Of a stretch of 64,000 bases of DNA, positions 22,569 to 31,418 are shown piece after piece. How positions within the stretch are numbered: the stretch's first letter is position 1; every line of letters begins with the position of its first letter. Origin of the DNA: Rhizobiaceae bacterium (lineage in GTDB: Bacteria; Pseudomonadota; Alphaproteobacteria; Rhizobiales; Rhizobiaceae); the NCBI GenBank assembly GCA_019635755.1, contig JAHBYW010000007.1, positions 124,001 to 188,000 on the forward strand. Direction: 5' to 3'. Made by a program: the position numbers and the translations under genes. The notes below the pieces were generated by a model, which was not told the DNA's origin, searched no databases, and was given only the letters and a program-made list of their open reading frames with translations.

Positions 22569-23252
22569 TCAGGGAACCAGCTTGTATCCGCCGCTTTCTG
22601 TCACAAGAATTTCAGCTTTGGAAGGATCGCGCTCGATCTTCTGGCGCAGCCGGTAGACATGGGTTTCCAGCGTGTGGGTGGTCACGCCCGAATTGTACCC
22701 CCACACTTCCTCGAGCAGCACGTCGCGGGTGACGACCTTCTGGTCGGCCCGGTAGAGGTACTTGATGATCGACGCCTCCTTCTCCGTGAGGCGCACCTTT
22801 CCGCCGCGCTGGTCGAGCAGCAGCTTCTGGCTGGGCTTGAAGGTGTAGGGCCCGACCGTGAAGGTCGCGTCCTCGCTCTGCTCGTGCTGGCGCAGCTGTG
22901 CGCGGATACGGGCAAGCAGGACGGCGAAGCGGAACGGCTTGGTGATGTAGTCGTTGGCGCCGGCCTCCAGGCCGAGGATCGTGTCGGAATCGGTGTCGTG
23001 GCCCGTCAGCATGATGATCGGCGCCTTGTAGCCGCCGCGGCGCAGGAGCTTCACCGCCTCGCGGCCGTCCATGTCGGGAAGGCCGACATCCATGATCAGG
23101 ATGTCCACGGTCCCGGCACGCGCCGCCGCGATGCCCTTGCCGGCACTCGGTTCCTGCAGGACGTCGAACTCCTCGTAGAGCGCCAGCTGTTCGGCCAGGG
23201 TGGAGCGCAGGTCCTCGTCGTCGTCGACGATCAGAATTGTCCGGGACGTCAT
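22569..23252 (-). CDS. OmpR-family response regulator
   Basis: Two-component transcription factor with an N-terminal receiver domain (acidic pocket D10-D12, phosphoacceptor D55 in LIMDVGLPD, lysine in YITKPFRF) and a C-terminal winged helix (VRLTEKEASIIKYLYR, THTLETHVYRLRQKIE). The 227 residues are the normal length. The gene neighbourhood (xth, cyclic-nucleotide protein, L,D-transpeptidase) suggests an envelope-related regulator such as CenR, but this is an inference. No histidine kinase gene is next to it. Confidence 0.88.
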   Translation of the reverse strand: MTSRTILIVDDDEDLRSTLAEQLALYEEFDVLQEPSAGKGIAAARAGTVDILIMDVGLPDMDGREAVKLLRRGGYKAPIIMLTGHDTDSDTILGLEAGANDYITKPFRFAVLLARIRAQLRQHEQSEDATFTVGPYTFKPSQKLLLDQRGGKVRLTEKEASIIKYLYRADQKVVTRDVLLEEVWGYNSGVTTHTLETHVYRLRQKIERDPSKAEILVTESGGYKLVP

Positions 23253-23346
23253 TCCTCAATCCATTTTGGTGAAAACGAAAGGCAGTTGACCGCTATGCGT
23301 TTATGCGGAACCTCCCTGGCGGGACAGTCTCACGGCCACAGTTACG

Positions 23347-23937
23347 GTGATTTGTTTCGTGACGCGATCATACTCCAAAAAAAGTGAACGCAATGGGGCG
23401 GGGGGAAAGTTCCGCAAGCCGTTGAGAATCCTCACGGTGCGCGCGCGACCGGGGCATCCGAGCCAGGGCCAGCTCATCGCCGGCGGCACGGTCTTTCCCT
23501 GCGCCATCGGGCGCGGCGGCATGTCCGCCGGCAAGCGCGAGGGTGACGGCGCCACGCCGATCGGCTCGATGCGCATCCTGTCGGGGTATTTCCGCCGCGG
23601 CCGTTTCGCGGCGGCGACACGGCTCCCCATGCGGGCGATCCGCGCCGACCTCGGCTGGTGCGAGGTGCCGGCCGATCGCAACTACAACCGCCCGGTCCGG
23701 ATGCCCTACGCGGCTAGCCATGAGACGATGCTGCGCGCCGACAGGCTCTACGACGCCTGTCTGGTGCTCGACTGGAACATCAAGCCCCGCCGCATGAACC
23801 GCGGCAGCGCGATCTTCTTCCATCTCGCGCGGCCGGGCTTCACGCCGACGCAGGGCTGCGTTGCCGTCACCGCGCGCACCATGGCGCGACTGCTCCCGTC
23901 GATCGATACCCGGACCGTCATGCGCATCGTCCGGTAG
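23347..23937 (+). CDS. L,D-transpeptidase (YkuD) family protein
   Basis: A 196-residue YkuD-fold protein. The catalytic motif reads H (IFFHLARPGF)-then TQGCVAV, with the active cysteine in QGCVAVT. The GDGATPIGSMRIL block is a second family signature. Members cross-link peptidoglycan or attach proteins to it. No signal peptide is visible. The GTG at 23347 opens the frame, but a TTG at 23422 or a GTG at 23437, nearer the conserved RILTVRARPG, is possible. The response regulator is divergent, with 94 bases between. Confidence 0.82.
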   Translation: MICFVTRSYSKKSERNGAGGKFRKPLRILTVRARPGHPSQGQLIAGGTVFPCAIGRGGMSAGKREGDGATPIGSMRILSGYFRRGRFAAATRLPMRAIRADLGWCEVPADRNYNRPVRMPYAASHETMLRADRLYDACLVLDWNIKPRRMNRGSAIFFHLARPGFTPTQGCVAVTARTMARLLPSIDTRTVMRIVR

Positions 23938-24032
23938 GCCGGAGAAGAAGCGCGCCGACTTTCCTGTTGCAATGCGCGGCGCATGCCCCCACATTGGTTT
24001 CCGTGTTCAACCAATCGAAAGGAGGTGATCCG

Positions 24033-24104
24033 ATGTCGAGTGATTTCGTTTGCCAGAGCGTGAGCTCGTCGGATTGCCTTCGCGGAGAGCAGCCTCTCCG
24101 CTGA
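24033..24104 (+). CDS. 23-codon mini-ORF with an extreme Shine-Dalgarno
   Basis: An ATG-TGA frame of 23 codons (MSSDFVCQSVSSSDCLRGEQ, then PLR). It is preceded by GAAAGGAGGTGATCC (24017-24031), which is complementary to the last 15 nt of alphaproteobacterial 16S rRNA (GGATCACCTCCTTTC). GGAGG sits seven bases before the ATG, the ideal spacing. No gene follows on this strand until 27159, so it is not the leader of a neighbour. A hairpin and a terminator follow at once. I do not recognise the peptide. It is too short for most gene finders, and its translation is an inference from the ribosome site. Confidence 0.6.
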   Translation: MSSDFVCQSVSSSDCLRGEQPLR

Positions 24105-24142
24105 AGCGCGGTTCGCGCGGCAGGTTGTCTGCCAGCCGCGCT
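24105..24142 (+). other. RNA hairpin behind the mini-ORF
   Basis: Starting right after the mini-ORF stop, AGCGCGG (24105-24111) pairs with CCGCGCT (24136-24142). An inner stem GGCAG/CTGCC (24119-24123 with 24129-24133) closes a five-base loop GTTGT. With the following terminator this makes a compact structured 3' region of about 80 bases. It has no run of T, so it is not itself a terminator. Confidence 0.55.
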
Positions 24143-24159
24143 CTGGACGAAAGGCACGG

Positions 24160-24187
24160 AAGGCCGTCTCGCGAGAGGCGGCCTTTT
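24160..24187 (+). terminator. rho-independent terminator of the mini-ORF transcript
   Basis: AAGGCCG (24160-24166) pairs with CGGCCTT (24179-24185) around a self-complementary TCTCGCGAGA core, and four T follow. In the other direction no T-run is present, so it acts mainly on the plus strand, ending the mini-ORF transcript 25 bases before the stop of the convergent TadG-like gene. Confidence 0.7.
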
Positions 24188-24211
24188 CCGTTTCCGGCCA
24201 GGCTCACGGGG

Positions 24212-25555
24212 CTATTTGGTGATCGCCAGCCGTTCGATGTTCCGCGCGATCTGCTGATAGGCCTGGTCGAGTGCCTCGCCGGTGGAAACGTCGAAATAGT
24301 GCTGCACGGACGACGTGTCGGGCGAGGCGCAGGCCCGCATGACCCGTTTTGCGTTTGCCTCCTTCAGCATGAAGCCGATGGTGAAGACCTCGATGCCGTC
24401 CTTGCGCATCTCCTCGCAGAGCCGCTCCGCGCTGGCGCGCGAACGCACCGGCTGGTTGCGCACGTTCTCACCCTGCGGAACGCCGGCATAGGCCGTGTTG
24501 AACTCCCCGTCCGTCATCAGGATCGCATATTTCGCGGTTCGCCCGCTGCCATAGGGAGACGGCGCGGCCGACGCCGGCAGCACCGTCGCCCAGCTGGGCG
24601 ACAGCATGTACCAGCTCCACTGGATGCCGATGTGGCCGGCCGTCAGTCCGTCGGCGCGAATGCCGTCGATCGCGGCCGTGATCCTGCCGAGGTCGCCGGT
24701 GAGCGGCTGCATGACCGCGGCCGGGCAGGCGCGGGGGTCGAGCCGCACGTCGCGGCTCACCATTCCCGACGCCGGCCCGGCATCGGAGAACCGGAGCGCA
24801 CCCTTGCGGTCGGTTGCGCAACGGTCGGCGCGCATCGTCCCGTCCGGCAGGCGGTCGATGTCCTGGTCCGTCAGCGAGACCGAGGTCAGCCCGGAAAAGA
24901 CCGGCGGTTCTCCGGTCGCGAAACGCGTTTCGTAGTGGACGTAGCGCGCAAGCGCGCCGACATTGACAGCGTCGGCATAAGGCACGACGGCGACGCGCAC
25001 GCGCGGATTGGCCGGGTCCTGGCCGGCGAGGAACGCCGTCGCCGCGTTCTTCGCCGCAGCCTTCAGATCCTCGATCTTCTGTCCCTTCATCGAGCCGGTG
25101 ATGTCCAGCATCATCGCGACCTCGATCGTCTTGTCGGAATAGACGGCGGCCGAGCGGGTGCCGATCCGCCGCGTGTCGCCACCGCGAAAGAGGGGAAAGA
25201 AGAGTGCGGCGTCGACATGCGCGGTCGCGTCGATCGTATTCGCCTGCCGGTCGACTGCGAGCGTGTCCAGCACCGCGGCTCCGGCGAGCATTCCTTCGGC
25301 ATTGACGCTGAAGAAGGCTTCCACGGCGGCGCGCGCATCGGCTTCCTTGATCCGGCCTGTGGTCAGGTCGCGCGCCGTAGAGGTAATGGCAGCGTCGAGC
25401 GCCTGCTGCAGCTTCGACTCGACCGAATAGAGCTGCGCCGTGTCGACGGCGAAGCCGGCCGCAAGAGCCAGGACGGACGCCGCCGCGCCGAACAGCACCG
25501 CGAAATTGCCGCGTTTGTCCCGCTCGAACCGGCGGATGGTTTCGCGAACCCTCAT
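24212..25555 (-). CDS. TadG-like protein with von Willebrand A domain
   Basis: A 447-residue protein with an N-terminal TadE/TadG segment: a basic stretch (RFERDKRGNFAVLF) leading into one membrane helix (about 17-38) and QLYSVESKLQQALDAA. A von Willebrand A domain follows with a MIDAS-type MMLDITGSMKGQKI and ILMTDGEFN. Such proteins are anchored in the inner membrane with a periplasmic domain and often go with Flp/Tad pili, but no other tad gene is in this window. The ATG is preceded by AAGGAGG at good spacing; the 61 upstream codons of the longer frame were dropped. Confidence 0.87.
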   Translation of the reverse strand: MRVRETIRRFERDKRGNFAVLFGAAASVLALAAGFAVDTAQLYSVESKLQQALDAAITSTARDLTTGRIKEADARAAVEAFFSVNAEGMLAGAAVLDTLAVDRQANTIDATAHVDAALFFPLFRGGDTRRIGTRSAAVYSDKTIEVAMMLDITGSMKGQKIEDLKAAAKNAATAFLAGQDPANPRVRVAVVPYADAVNVGALARYVHYETRFATGEPPVFSGLTSVSLTDQDIDRLPDGTMRADRCATDRKGALRFSDAGPASGMVSRDVRLDPRACPAAVMQPLTGDLGRITAAIDGIRADGLTAGHIGIQWSWYMLSPSWATVLPASAAPSPYGSGRTAKYAILMTDGEFNTAYAGVPQGENVRNQPVRSRASAERLCEEMRKDGIEVFTIGFMLKEANAKRVMRACASPDTSSVQHYFDVSTGEALDQAYQQIARNIERLAITK

Positions 25556-25713
25556 CACTGCCTCCTTAACCGCGCGCGGGAAGCGGAGCAGGAAGCGGGC
25601 CAGGGCGGCAACTATCGGCTGGCGCGGCGGGGTAACCTGGCCAAGCCGTTGAAATCGTTGGCTCGGGCCGACGGTTACGGTGAACGCTAGGTTAATGCCG
25701 CTCCACAGGGGCG

Positions 25714-25729
25714 GATGCGTTAACGCATC
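25714..25729. promoter_or_regulatory. perfect 16-bp palindrome upstream of the TadG-like gene
   Basis: GATGCGTTAACGCATC is perfectly self-complementary and lies about 160 bases upstream of the TadG-like gene, in the 257-base gap before the transglutaminase-like gene. TTAA-N7-TAAA across 25720-25734 differs by one base from the CtrA box. An 8-bp inverted repeat GGGACGGC/GCCGTCCC lies just after it in the gap, without a T-run. The regulator is not known; binding is inferred from symmetry only. Confidence 0.35.
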
Positions 25730-25812
25730 GTAAACCATGAGAGCGGGACGGCCTCCGCGGTCGCGAAAGCCGTCCCGAAACCGGACATGGATGCGTCCCG
25801 CAGCGGGTCAGC

Positions 25813-26688
25813 TCAGGCCAGCACCCGCGCAGTCATCGTCTTGTCGATGCCGTGGATCGGCGGGGTCGCCGGATGATCTTCCTGCTCGTATGTCCACACC
25901 TTGAACAGCGTCAGGCGATGCGGGCCGAAGGAATGCAGCAGCGGAACGTCGGTCGCGTCGCGTCCGCGGGCGATGACGACACGACCGATGCGGCGCTGGT
26001 TGTGGCGCGCGTCGAACGTGTACCAGCGGCCGCCGAGGAACGCCTCGAACCAGGCGTTGAAGTCCATCGGGGCCGGGTCCGGCGGCACGCCGATGTCACC
26101 CATGTAGCCATTCACGTAGCGGGCCGGGATGTTCATGCAGCGGCACAGCGTCACGGCGAGATGCGCGAAGTCGCGGCAGACGCCGACGCGCTCCTCGTGC
26201 GCCTGCGCCGCCGTGCGCGTCGACCGCGCATAGCCGTAGCCGAAGGAGAGACGGTTGTGGACGTAGTCGACGATGGCCTGCACGCGCGCCCAGCCGGGCG
26301 GCAGGTGGCCGAACAGCGACCAGGCGAGGTCCGAAAGATGATCCGTCTCGCAGTAGCGGCTGCCCAGCAGGTAGCCGAGCACGTCGTCCGGCAGTTCGTC
26401 CACCGGGATTTCCCGCGCCAGCGTGTTCTCCTCGTCCGGCTGGCCGGAATCCTCGACCACGGCGTCGTAGAGGATGCGGAACTGGCCGGCGGGCGCCAGC
26501 ATGCGCCTGCAGAGATTTCCGTAGCGGTCCTTGTACACGCGCGTCGGCACCGACGGCGAAGTCAGCACCCGGGTCTGGCGCTTGATGTCGGGAACGCGGT
26601 CTTCATGCACCTCGAGAAGCGAGACGATCGGGGTCGGTCTCTCGCATTCGATCGCGATTTCATAGCCGAGTCGAATGAGCATCGACAT
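25813..26688 (-). CDS. transglutaminase-like protein
   Basis: A 291-residue member of the transglutaminase-like superfamily. The N-terminal beta domain is followed by the catalytic core: cysteine in GVCRDFAHLAVTLCR, then MDFNAWFEAFLGGRWYTFDARHN. In animal and many bacterial members the second block starts with a histidine; here an asparagine stands there. As I recall, bacterial relatives with RWYTFDARHN also lack this histidine, so the feature may belong to the subfamily. No signal peptide is visible. Start at the first of two nearby ATGs; the second (26682) has AGGA at better spacing. Confidence 0.85.
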   Translation of the reverse strand: MSMLIRLGYEIAIECERPTPIVSLLEVHEDRVPDIKRQTRVLTSPSVPTRVYKDRYGNLCRRMLAPAGQFRILYDAVVEDSGQPDEENTLAREIPVDELPDDVLGYLLGSRYCETDHLSDLAWSLFGHLPPGWARVQAIVDYVHNRLSFGYGYARSTRTAAQAHEERVGVCRDFAHLAVTLCRCMNIPARYVNGYMGDIGVPPDPAPMDFNAWFEAFLGGRWYTFDARHNQRRIGRVVIARGRDATDVPLLHSFGPHRLTLFKVWTYEQEDHPATPPIHGIDKTMTARVLA

Positions 26689-26782
26689 CCTGTTTGGTTG
26701 GAGGGCCCTCTGGACAGAAACGCGGCACCATCGTCGTGGTTCCGCGCGACGCCGTGCGAGCCCACGGCCAGGTCCGGCGATG

Positions 26783-27037
26783 TCAGAAGTCGCTGGCGAT
26801 GCCCTTCACTTCCCAGTCGCCGTAGCGGCCGGGCTCCAGTCCGCCACGGCCGCCGAGTTCCTTCGGACGCGCCGCTTCCGCCTCGCGATACGCCGCGCGT
26901 CGCGCCTCGGCTTCCGCCAGCGCCCTCACTGCGGCGGGCGAGAGCCGCCGATGCGACGCACCGCCGCCCGACGCTTCGGCCGGCCGCTCGACGGCGTCAC
27001 CGCGATTCCTCTCGTCCGTCCCGCGGTCGCCTGCCAT
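26783..27037 (-). CDS. DUF1674 (SDHAF4-like) protein
   Basis: An 84-residue protein recognised by its conserved C-terminus KELGGRGGLEPGRYGDWEVK, then GIASDF. This is the DUF1674 family, the bacterial relatives of the mitochondrial succinate dehydrogenase assembly factor SDHAF4. The N-terminal half is low in complexity and rich in Arg, Ala and Glu. GGTGAGG precedes the ATG at 27037, while an ATG five codons earlier lacks a ribosome site. No sdh genes are in the window. In related genomes it often lies near rsmB and htpX. Confidence 0.82.
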   Translation of the reverse strand: MAGDRGTDERNRGDAVERPAEASGGGASHRRLSPAAVRALAEAEARRAAYREAEAARPKELGGRGGLEPGRYGDWEVKGIASDF

Positions 27038-27158
27038 CGTCCTCACCCGCATTGAAACGCGCCGGAGCGCGTCCCATCATATAGGCGATGCAGCGCGCAC
27101 GATCGACAGGCCCGATTGCCAGGCCTGATCGCTCCGGCGCGGATACGGGAGTTGGACA

Positions 27159-28214
27159 ATGAATATGATGCGGACAGCGATGCTGCTCGCTTTCATGACG
27201 GCGCTGTTCATGGGCGTCGGCTATCTGCTCGGCGGGTCGGGCGGCATGACGATCGCGTTCCTGATCGCGGCCGGCATGAACCTGTTCAGCTACTGGAATG
27301 CCGACAAGATGGTGCTGCGAATGCACCGCGCGGTCGAGGTCGACGAGCGGACCGCACCCGAATACTTCACCATCGTCCGCGACCTCGCGAAGAAGGCCGG
27401 CCTGCCGATGCCGAAGGTATACCTGATCGACCAGGACCAGCCCAACGCATTCGCCACCGGCCGCAATCCCCAGAACGCCGCCGTCGCGGCGACGACGGGC
27501 CTCCTGCAGCGCCTGACCTATGAGGAGGTCGCCGCCGTGATGGCGCACGAACTCGCGCATGTTCAGAACCGCGACACGCTGACCATGACAGTGACGGCGA
27601 CGCTTGCCGGCGCGATCTCCATGCTCGGCAACTTCGCCTTCTTCCTCGGCGGCAGCCGCGACAACAACAATCCGCTGGGCTTCGTCGGCGTGCTGCTCGC
27701 GATGATCGTCGCGCCTTTCGCTGCGATGCTCGTGCAGATGGCGATCAGCCGGACGCGCGAATACGCCGCCGACCGCCGCGGTGCCGAGATCTGCGAGCAT
27801 CCGCTGTGGCTGGCCTCGGCGCTGCAGAAGATCGCCAGCGCGGCGGGCCGGTTCCGCAACGCGTCGGCCGAGCGCAACCCTGCGACCGCGCATCTGTTCA
27901 TCATCAATCCCCTGCACGGCGAGCGGGCGGACAACCTGTTCTCGACCCACCCCGACCCGGCCAACCGCATCGCGGCGCTGCAGGCGATGGAGCAGGAATT
28001 CACCTCGCGCCAGCAGCAGGCCGAGATGCCGCGGTCGGCCGGCCGCCGGCCGGAACGCGACGCCGGCCCGCTGCCGGGCGCGGCCGAAGCCCCGGCCGGC
28101 CAGTCCGGACCCTGGGGATCGGCCCCTGCCCAAACGCCGGCACCGGCGTCCGAGACGCCGAAGCAAAACCCCTGGGGCCGCAACCCCACGGGCCCGCGCG
28201 GACGCTGGTCGTAG
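27159..28214 (+). CDS. htpX: membrane zinc metalloprotease HtpX
   Basis: Inner-membrane M48 protease that degrades misfolded membrane proteins. The 351 residues start with two membrane helices (about 5-22 and 27-45). The zinc motif HELAH lies near residue 130, the third-ligand region reads [15 protein letters not shown], and two further hydrophobic segments lie between them. The C-terminus is longer than in Escherichia coli (293 residues) because of a proline- and alanine-rich tail. GGGAG precedes the ATG by nine bases. rsmB follows 46 bases later. Confidence 0.95.
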   Translation: MNMMRTAMLLAFMTALFMGVGYLLGGSGGMTIAFLIAAGMNLFSYWNADKMVLRMHRAVEVDERTAPEYFTIVRDLAKKAGLPMPKVYLIDQDQPNAFATGRNPQNAAVAATTGLLQRLTYEEVAAVMAHELAHVQNRDTLTMTVTATLAGAISMLGNFAFFLGGSRDNNNPLGFVGVLLAMIVAPFAAMLVQMAISRTREYAADRRGAEICEHPLWLASALQKIASAAGRFRNASAERNPATAHLFIINPLHGERADNLFSTHPDPANRIAALQAMEQEFTSRQQQAEMPRSAGRRPERDAGPLPGAAEAPAGQSGPWGSAPAQTPAPASETPKQNPWGRNPTGPRGRWS

Positions 28215-28260
28215 GCGCGCGCGGCTGATATCGCGTCGCGCGAATGGAAACCGACGCGAC

Positions 28261-29613
28261 GTGACCGCCAACCATCTCCGGCCCGCCGACACCGCCCCCG
28301 GCCTCGCCGTGCGCCGCACGGCGGCAAAGCTGCTGGGCGCCGTCATCGACGCGCGGACGCCGCTCGACGGCCTGACGGACAATGAGCACGGGCATCCCCA
28401 CTATCTGGCCCTGGAGCCGCGTGACCGCGCTCTCGTTCGCGCGATCCTTGGTGCCGCGCTTCGCCACCGCCTGACGATCGCCGGCCTGATCGGCCGCCGG
28501 CTGGAGCGGCCGCTGCCGGCCAACGCGCATGCGCTGCAGCATGTGCTCCATGTGGGCGCCGCGCAGATCCTGTTCCTCGACGTGCCCGACAGCGCCGCAG
28601 TCGATCTCGCGGTCGAGTCCGCCAAGTCCGACCCGCGCACGGCCCGTTTCGGCGGCCTCGTCAACGGCGTGCTGCGGAGCCTGGCGCGGACCAAGGCCCG
28701 CGACCTGCCGCGGGCGCTGGAAGAGACCGACGATGCGCCGGACTGGTTCCGCGAACGGCTCGTCGCCGCCTACGGCGCCGACCGTGCGTCGCGCATCCTC
28801 GCCATGCACAGGATCGAGGCGCCGGTCGATTTCACCGTACGCGCCGACCCCGCGCATTGGGCCGCTGCGTTGGGCGGCATCGTGCTGCCGACCGGTTCGG
28901 TCCGCGTCGAAAGACTGGACCGCCCGGTGCCGGAGCTTCCCGGCTTTGCCGACGGCCAATGGTGGGTGCAGGACGCCGCGGCTGCCTTGCCGGCGCGGCT
29001 GCTCGGCGACGTCGCGGGTCTGCGCGTCGCCGACCTGTGCGCCGCGCCGGGCGGCAAGACGGCCCAGCTGGCGCTGGCCGGCGCCCGCGTCACGGCGGTC
29101 GACGCCTCCCGGAACCGGCTGAAGCGGCTGAAGGCCAACCTCGACCGGCTCGCGCTGCATGCCGAGATCGTCGAGGCCGACGTTCTGTCCTTTTCGCCTC
29201 CGGACCTCTTCGACGCAGTGCTTCTCGACGCACCCTGTTCGTCGACGGGCACCGTCAGGCGGCATCCCGACGTGCCCTGGACCAAGTCGCCGGAAGACAT
29301 CGCCAAGCTCGCAGGGCTGCAGGAGCGTCTGCTCTCCAAGGCTGCAACCCTTCTCAGGCCGGGCGGCCGGCTGGTCTTCTCCAACTGCTCGCTCGATCCG
29401 TCGGAAGGCGAGAACCTCGCCGGCGCGCTGCCGCTGAGGCCAGGCGACATGGAGCCGGATCCCGTCAACCCCGGCGAGATCGCCGGGTTGCCGGACGGCC
29501 TCGTCGACGCGCGGGGATGGCTGCGCACCACGCCGGCCGACTTCGACCTCGGCACCCCCTCTGTTTCGGGGCTTGACGGCTTCTTCGCGGCACGCTTTCA
29601 CCGATCGCCCTGA
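28261..29613 (+). CDS. rsmB: 16S rRNA (cytosine967-C5)-methyltransferase
   Basis: RsmB/Sun methyltransferase (450 residues). It has an N-terminal NusB-like RNA-binding domain (RRTAAKLLGAVID, HVGAAQILFLDVPDSAAVD) and a C-terminal SAM domain (DLCAAPGGKTAQLA, DAPCSSTGTVRRHPD, SNCSLDPSEGEN). The two active cysteines, in APCSST and SNCSL, are present. The GTG at 28261 is the first start in the frame after the htpX stop; its ribosome site is weak, so the exact start is uncertain. Confidence 0.93.
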   Translation: MTANHLRPADTAPGLAVRRTAAKLLGAVIDARTPLDGLTDNEHGHPHYLALEPRDRALVRAILGAALRHRLTIAGLIGRRLERPLPANAHALQHVLHVGAAQILFLDVPDSAAVDLAVESAKSDPRTARFGGLVNGVLRSLARTKARDLPRALEETDDAPDWFRERLVAAYGADRASRILAMHRIEAPVDFTVRADPAHWAAALGGIVLPTGSVRVERLDRPVPELPGFADGQWWVQDAAAALPARLLGDVAGLRVADLCAAPGGKTAQLALAGARVTAVDASRNRLKRLKANLDRLALHAEIVEADVLSFSPPDLFDAVLLDAPCSSTGTVRRHPDVPWTKSPEDIAKLAGLQERLLSKAATLLRPGGRLVFSNCSLDPSEGENLAGALPLRPGDMEPDPVNPGEIAGLPDGLVDARGWLRTTPADFDLGTPSVSGLDGFFAARFHRSP

Positions 29614-29691
29614 TCGCGTTGGGAAAAAACCGCTGGCGCCGACGCGACGGGAACCACTACAGTGTCCCAGGGACGGACGACAGGAGGGGTT

Positions 29692-31404
29692 TTGGCAAAC
29701 GTCGTTGGCAACACGCCACGACTGTGGGGACTTGTGGCGCGCGAATTGTGGCGCCGCACGCGCCGCCGCTTGCGCGCGGGCCCGGCCTATCGCTGGCGCT
29801 ATTCGGGCCGCACCCCCGAGCGCGTGCTCATCGCGCCGCCCGACCTGCGCCTCGCCGATCCTCAGATCGCGCTGGAGATTTACTACGGACGCTTCCCGCT
29901 CTCCGGCCACCTCGTCGAGACCGGCGGCCACTCGCCGTTCCAGATCGAGGTCAACAACCGCGCCTGGGTGCGCGGCTTGCACTCGTTTCGCTGGCTGCGC
30001 CACATGCGCGCCGCCGGGACCGAACTCGCCGCCGCCAACGCACGTGCGCTGGTGCGCGACTGGATCAACACGCATGGCAGCCGCATCAGCGGCGTCGCCT
30101 GGGACCCGGCGGTCACCGCGAAGCGCATCGTCGCCTGGCTGCAGCATTCCTCGGTGGTGCTGCAGGGCGCCGAATACCCGTTCTACCGGGCTTTCCTGAA
30201 ATCGCTGGCGGTGCAGATCCGCTATCTGCGCTCGATGGCGCCGGAGATGCCGCCAGGCAAGGACCGCCTGCGCGCCCGCGTCGCCCTGGCTTTCGCCGCG
30301 CTGTCGCTACCAGCGCCGGCGTCTGCTCTGAGGATCGCGACCCGCGCGCTGTCGCAGGAGCTGGAGCGGCAGATCCTGCCCGACGGCGGCCATGTGTCAC
30401 GCAGCCCGATGGTGCTGATGAGCCTGCTCGCCGACCTGCTGCCGCTGCGCCAGACCTACGCCAACCAGTCGGAGCAGCCGCCGCCGGCGCTGATCGGCGC
30501 GGTCGAACGCATGCTGCCGGCGCTGCGCTTCTTCCGCCACCAGGACGGCAGCCTCGCCCGCTTCAACGGCATGGGCGTGACGATCCACGACCGCATCGCC
30601 GCCATCCTTCGCTACGACGAGACCGGGGGCGCGCCGCTGCTGCACGCGCCGCATTCTGGCTACGAGCGGCTGTCCATCGGCGGCACCACGGTGATCGCAG
30701 ACACCGGCGCCCCGCCGCCGCCGGAAATGTCAGGCAACGCGCATGCCGGCTGCCTTTCCTTCGAGATGTCGTCGGGCAGGCACCACTTCATCGTCAACAG
30801 CGGTGTCGACACGTTCGGCATCTCGGAGTACCGGCTGCTGTCCCGCGCCACCGCGGCGCACTCCACCGCCACGCTCAACGACACCTCGTCGGCGCGCTTC
30901 AGCCAGAACGCCAGCGTCAACGAGCTGCTCGGCGCGCCGCTGGTCGCCGGTCCGCGCTCGGTCCCCTGCGAGCGCCGCGATGGCAAGGGCGCGCAGGGCT
31001 TCATCGCCAGCCATGACGGTTATGTCCAGCGCTTCGGGCTCTTCCACGAGCGGTCCCTGGTCCTGTCGCATGGCGGCAACGTCCTCGACGGCGTCGATCG
31101 CGTGTTCCGCGCGGGCGGCGCGCCGGCCCGCAACAACGGCCGCGACTTCGTCGCGCTGCGCTTCCACATCCATCCCGAGATCGAACTCTACGAGGACGGC
31201 CAGGGCCGCCTGGTGCTGACGGCGCGAGCCGCGGACACCTGGGTCTTCACCGTGACCGGAGTGGAGGCGACGGTGGAGGAATCGATCTTCTTCGCCGGGC
31301 TGGGCGGCCCGCGGCGCACGCGCCAGATCGTGCTGTCCTACAAGGCGTCGGATCAGCCGGAGGTGCGCTGGCGCCTGACCCGCACCAAGCTGGGTGCCGA
31401 GTAG
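29692..31404 (+). CDS. heparinase II/III family protein
   Basis: A 570-residue protein with an N-terminal alpha-toroid (IEVNNRAWVRGLHSFRWLRH, PDGGHVSRSP) and a C-terminal beta-sandwich (FIVNSGVDTFGISEYRLLSR, TLNDTSSARF). The family, described as heparinase II/III-like, is conserved next to rsmB in Rhizobiales, where a polysaccharide or peptidoglycan substrate is suspected but not shown. The GTG at 29662 gives ten more residues; the TTG at 29692 was preferred because AGGAGG ends four bases before it. No signal peptide is visible. Confidence 0.85.
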   Translation: MANVVGNTPRLWGLVARELWRRTRRRLRAGPAYRWRYSGRTPERVLIAPPDLRLADPQIALEIYYGRFPLSGHLVETGGHSPFQIEVNNRAWVRGLHSFRWLRHMRAAGTELAAANARALVRDWINTHGSRISGVAWDPAVTAKRIVAWLQHSSVVLQGAEYPFYRAFLKSLAVQIRYLRSMAPEMPPGKDRLRARVALAFAALSLPAPASALRIATRALSQELERQILPDGGHVSRSPMVLMSLLADLLPLRQTYANQSEQPPPALIGAVERMLPALRFFRHQDGSLARFNGMGVTIHDRIAAILRYDETGGAPLLHAPHSGYERLSIGGTTVIADTGAPPPPEMSGNAHAGCLSFEMSSGRHHFIVNSGVDTFGISEYRLLSRATAAHSTATLNDTSSARFSQNASVNELLGAPLVAGPRSVPCERRDGKGAQGFIASHDGYVQRFGLFHERSLVLSHGGNVLDGVDRVFRAGGAPARNNGRDFVALRFHIHPEIELYEDGQGRLVLTARAADTWVFTVTGVEATVEESIFFAGLGGPRRTRQIVLSYKASDQPEVRWRLTRTKLGAE

Positions 31405-31418
31405 GCCGGCACGTCGCC

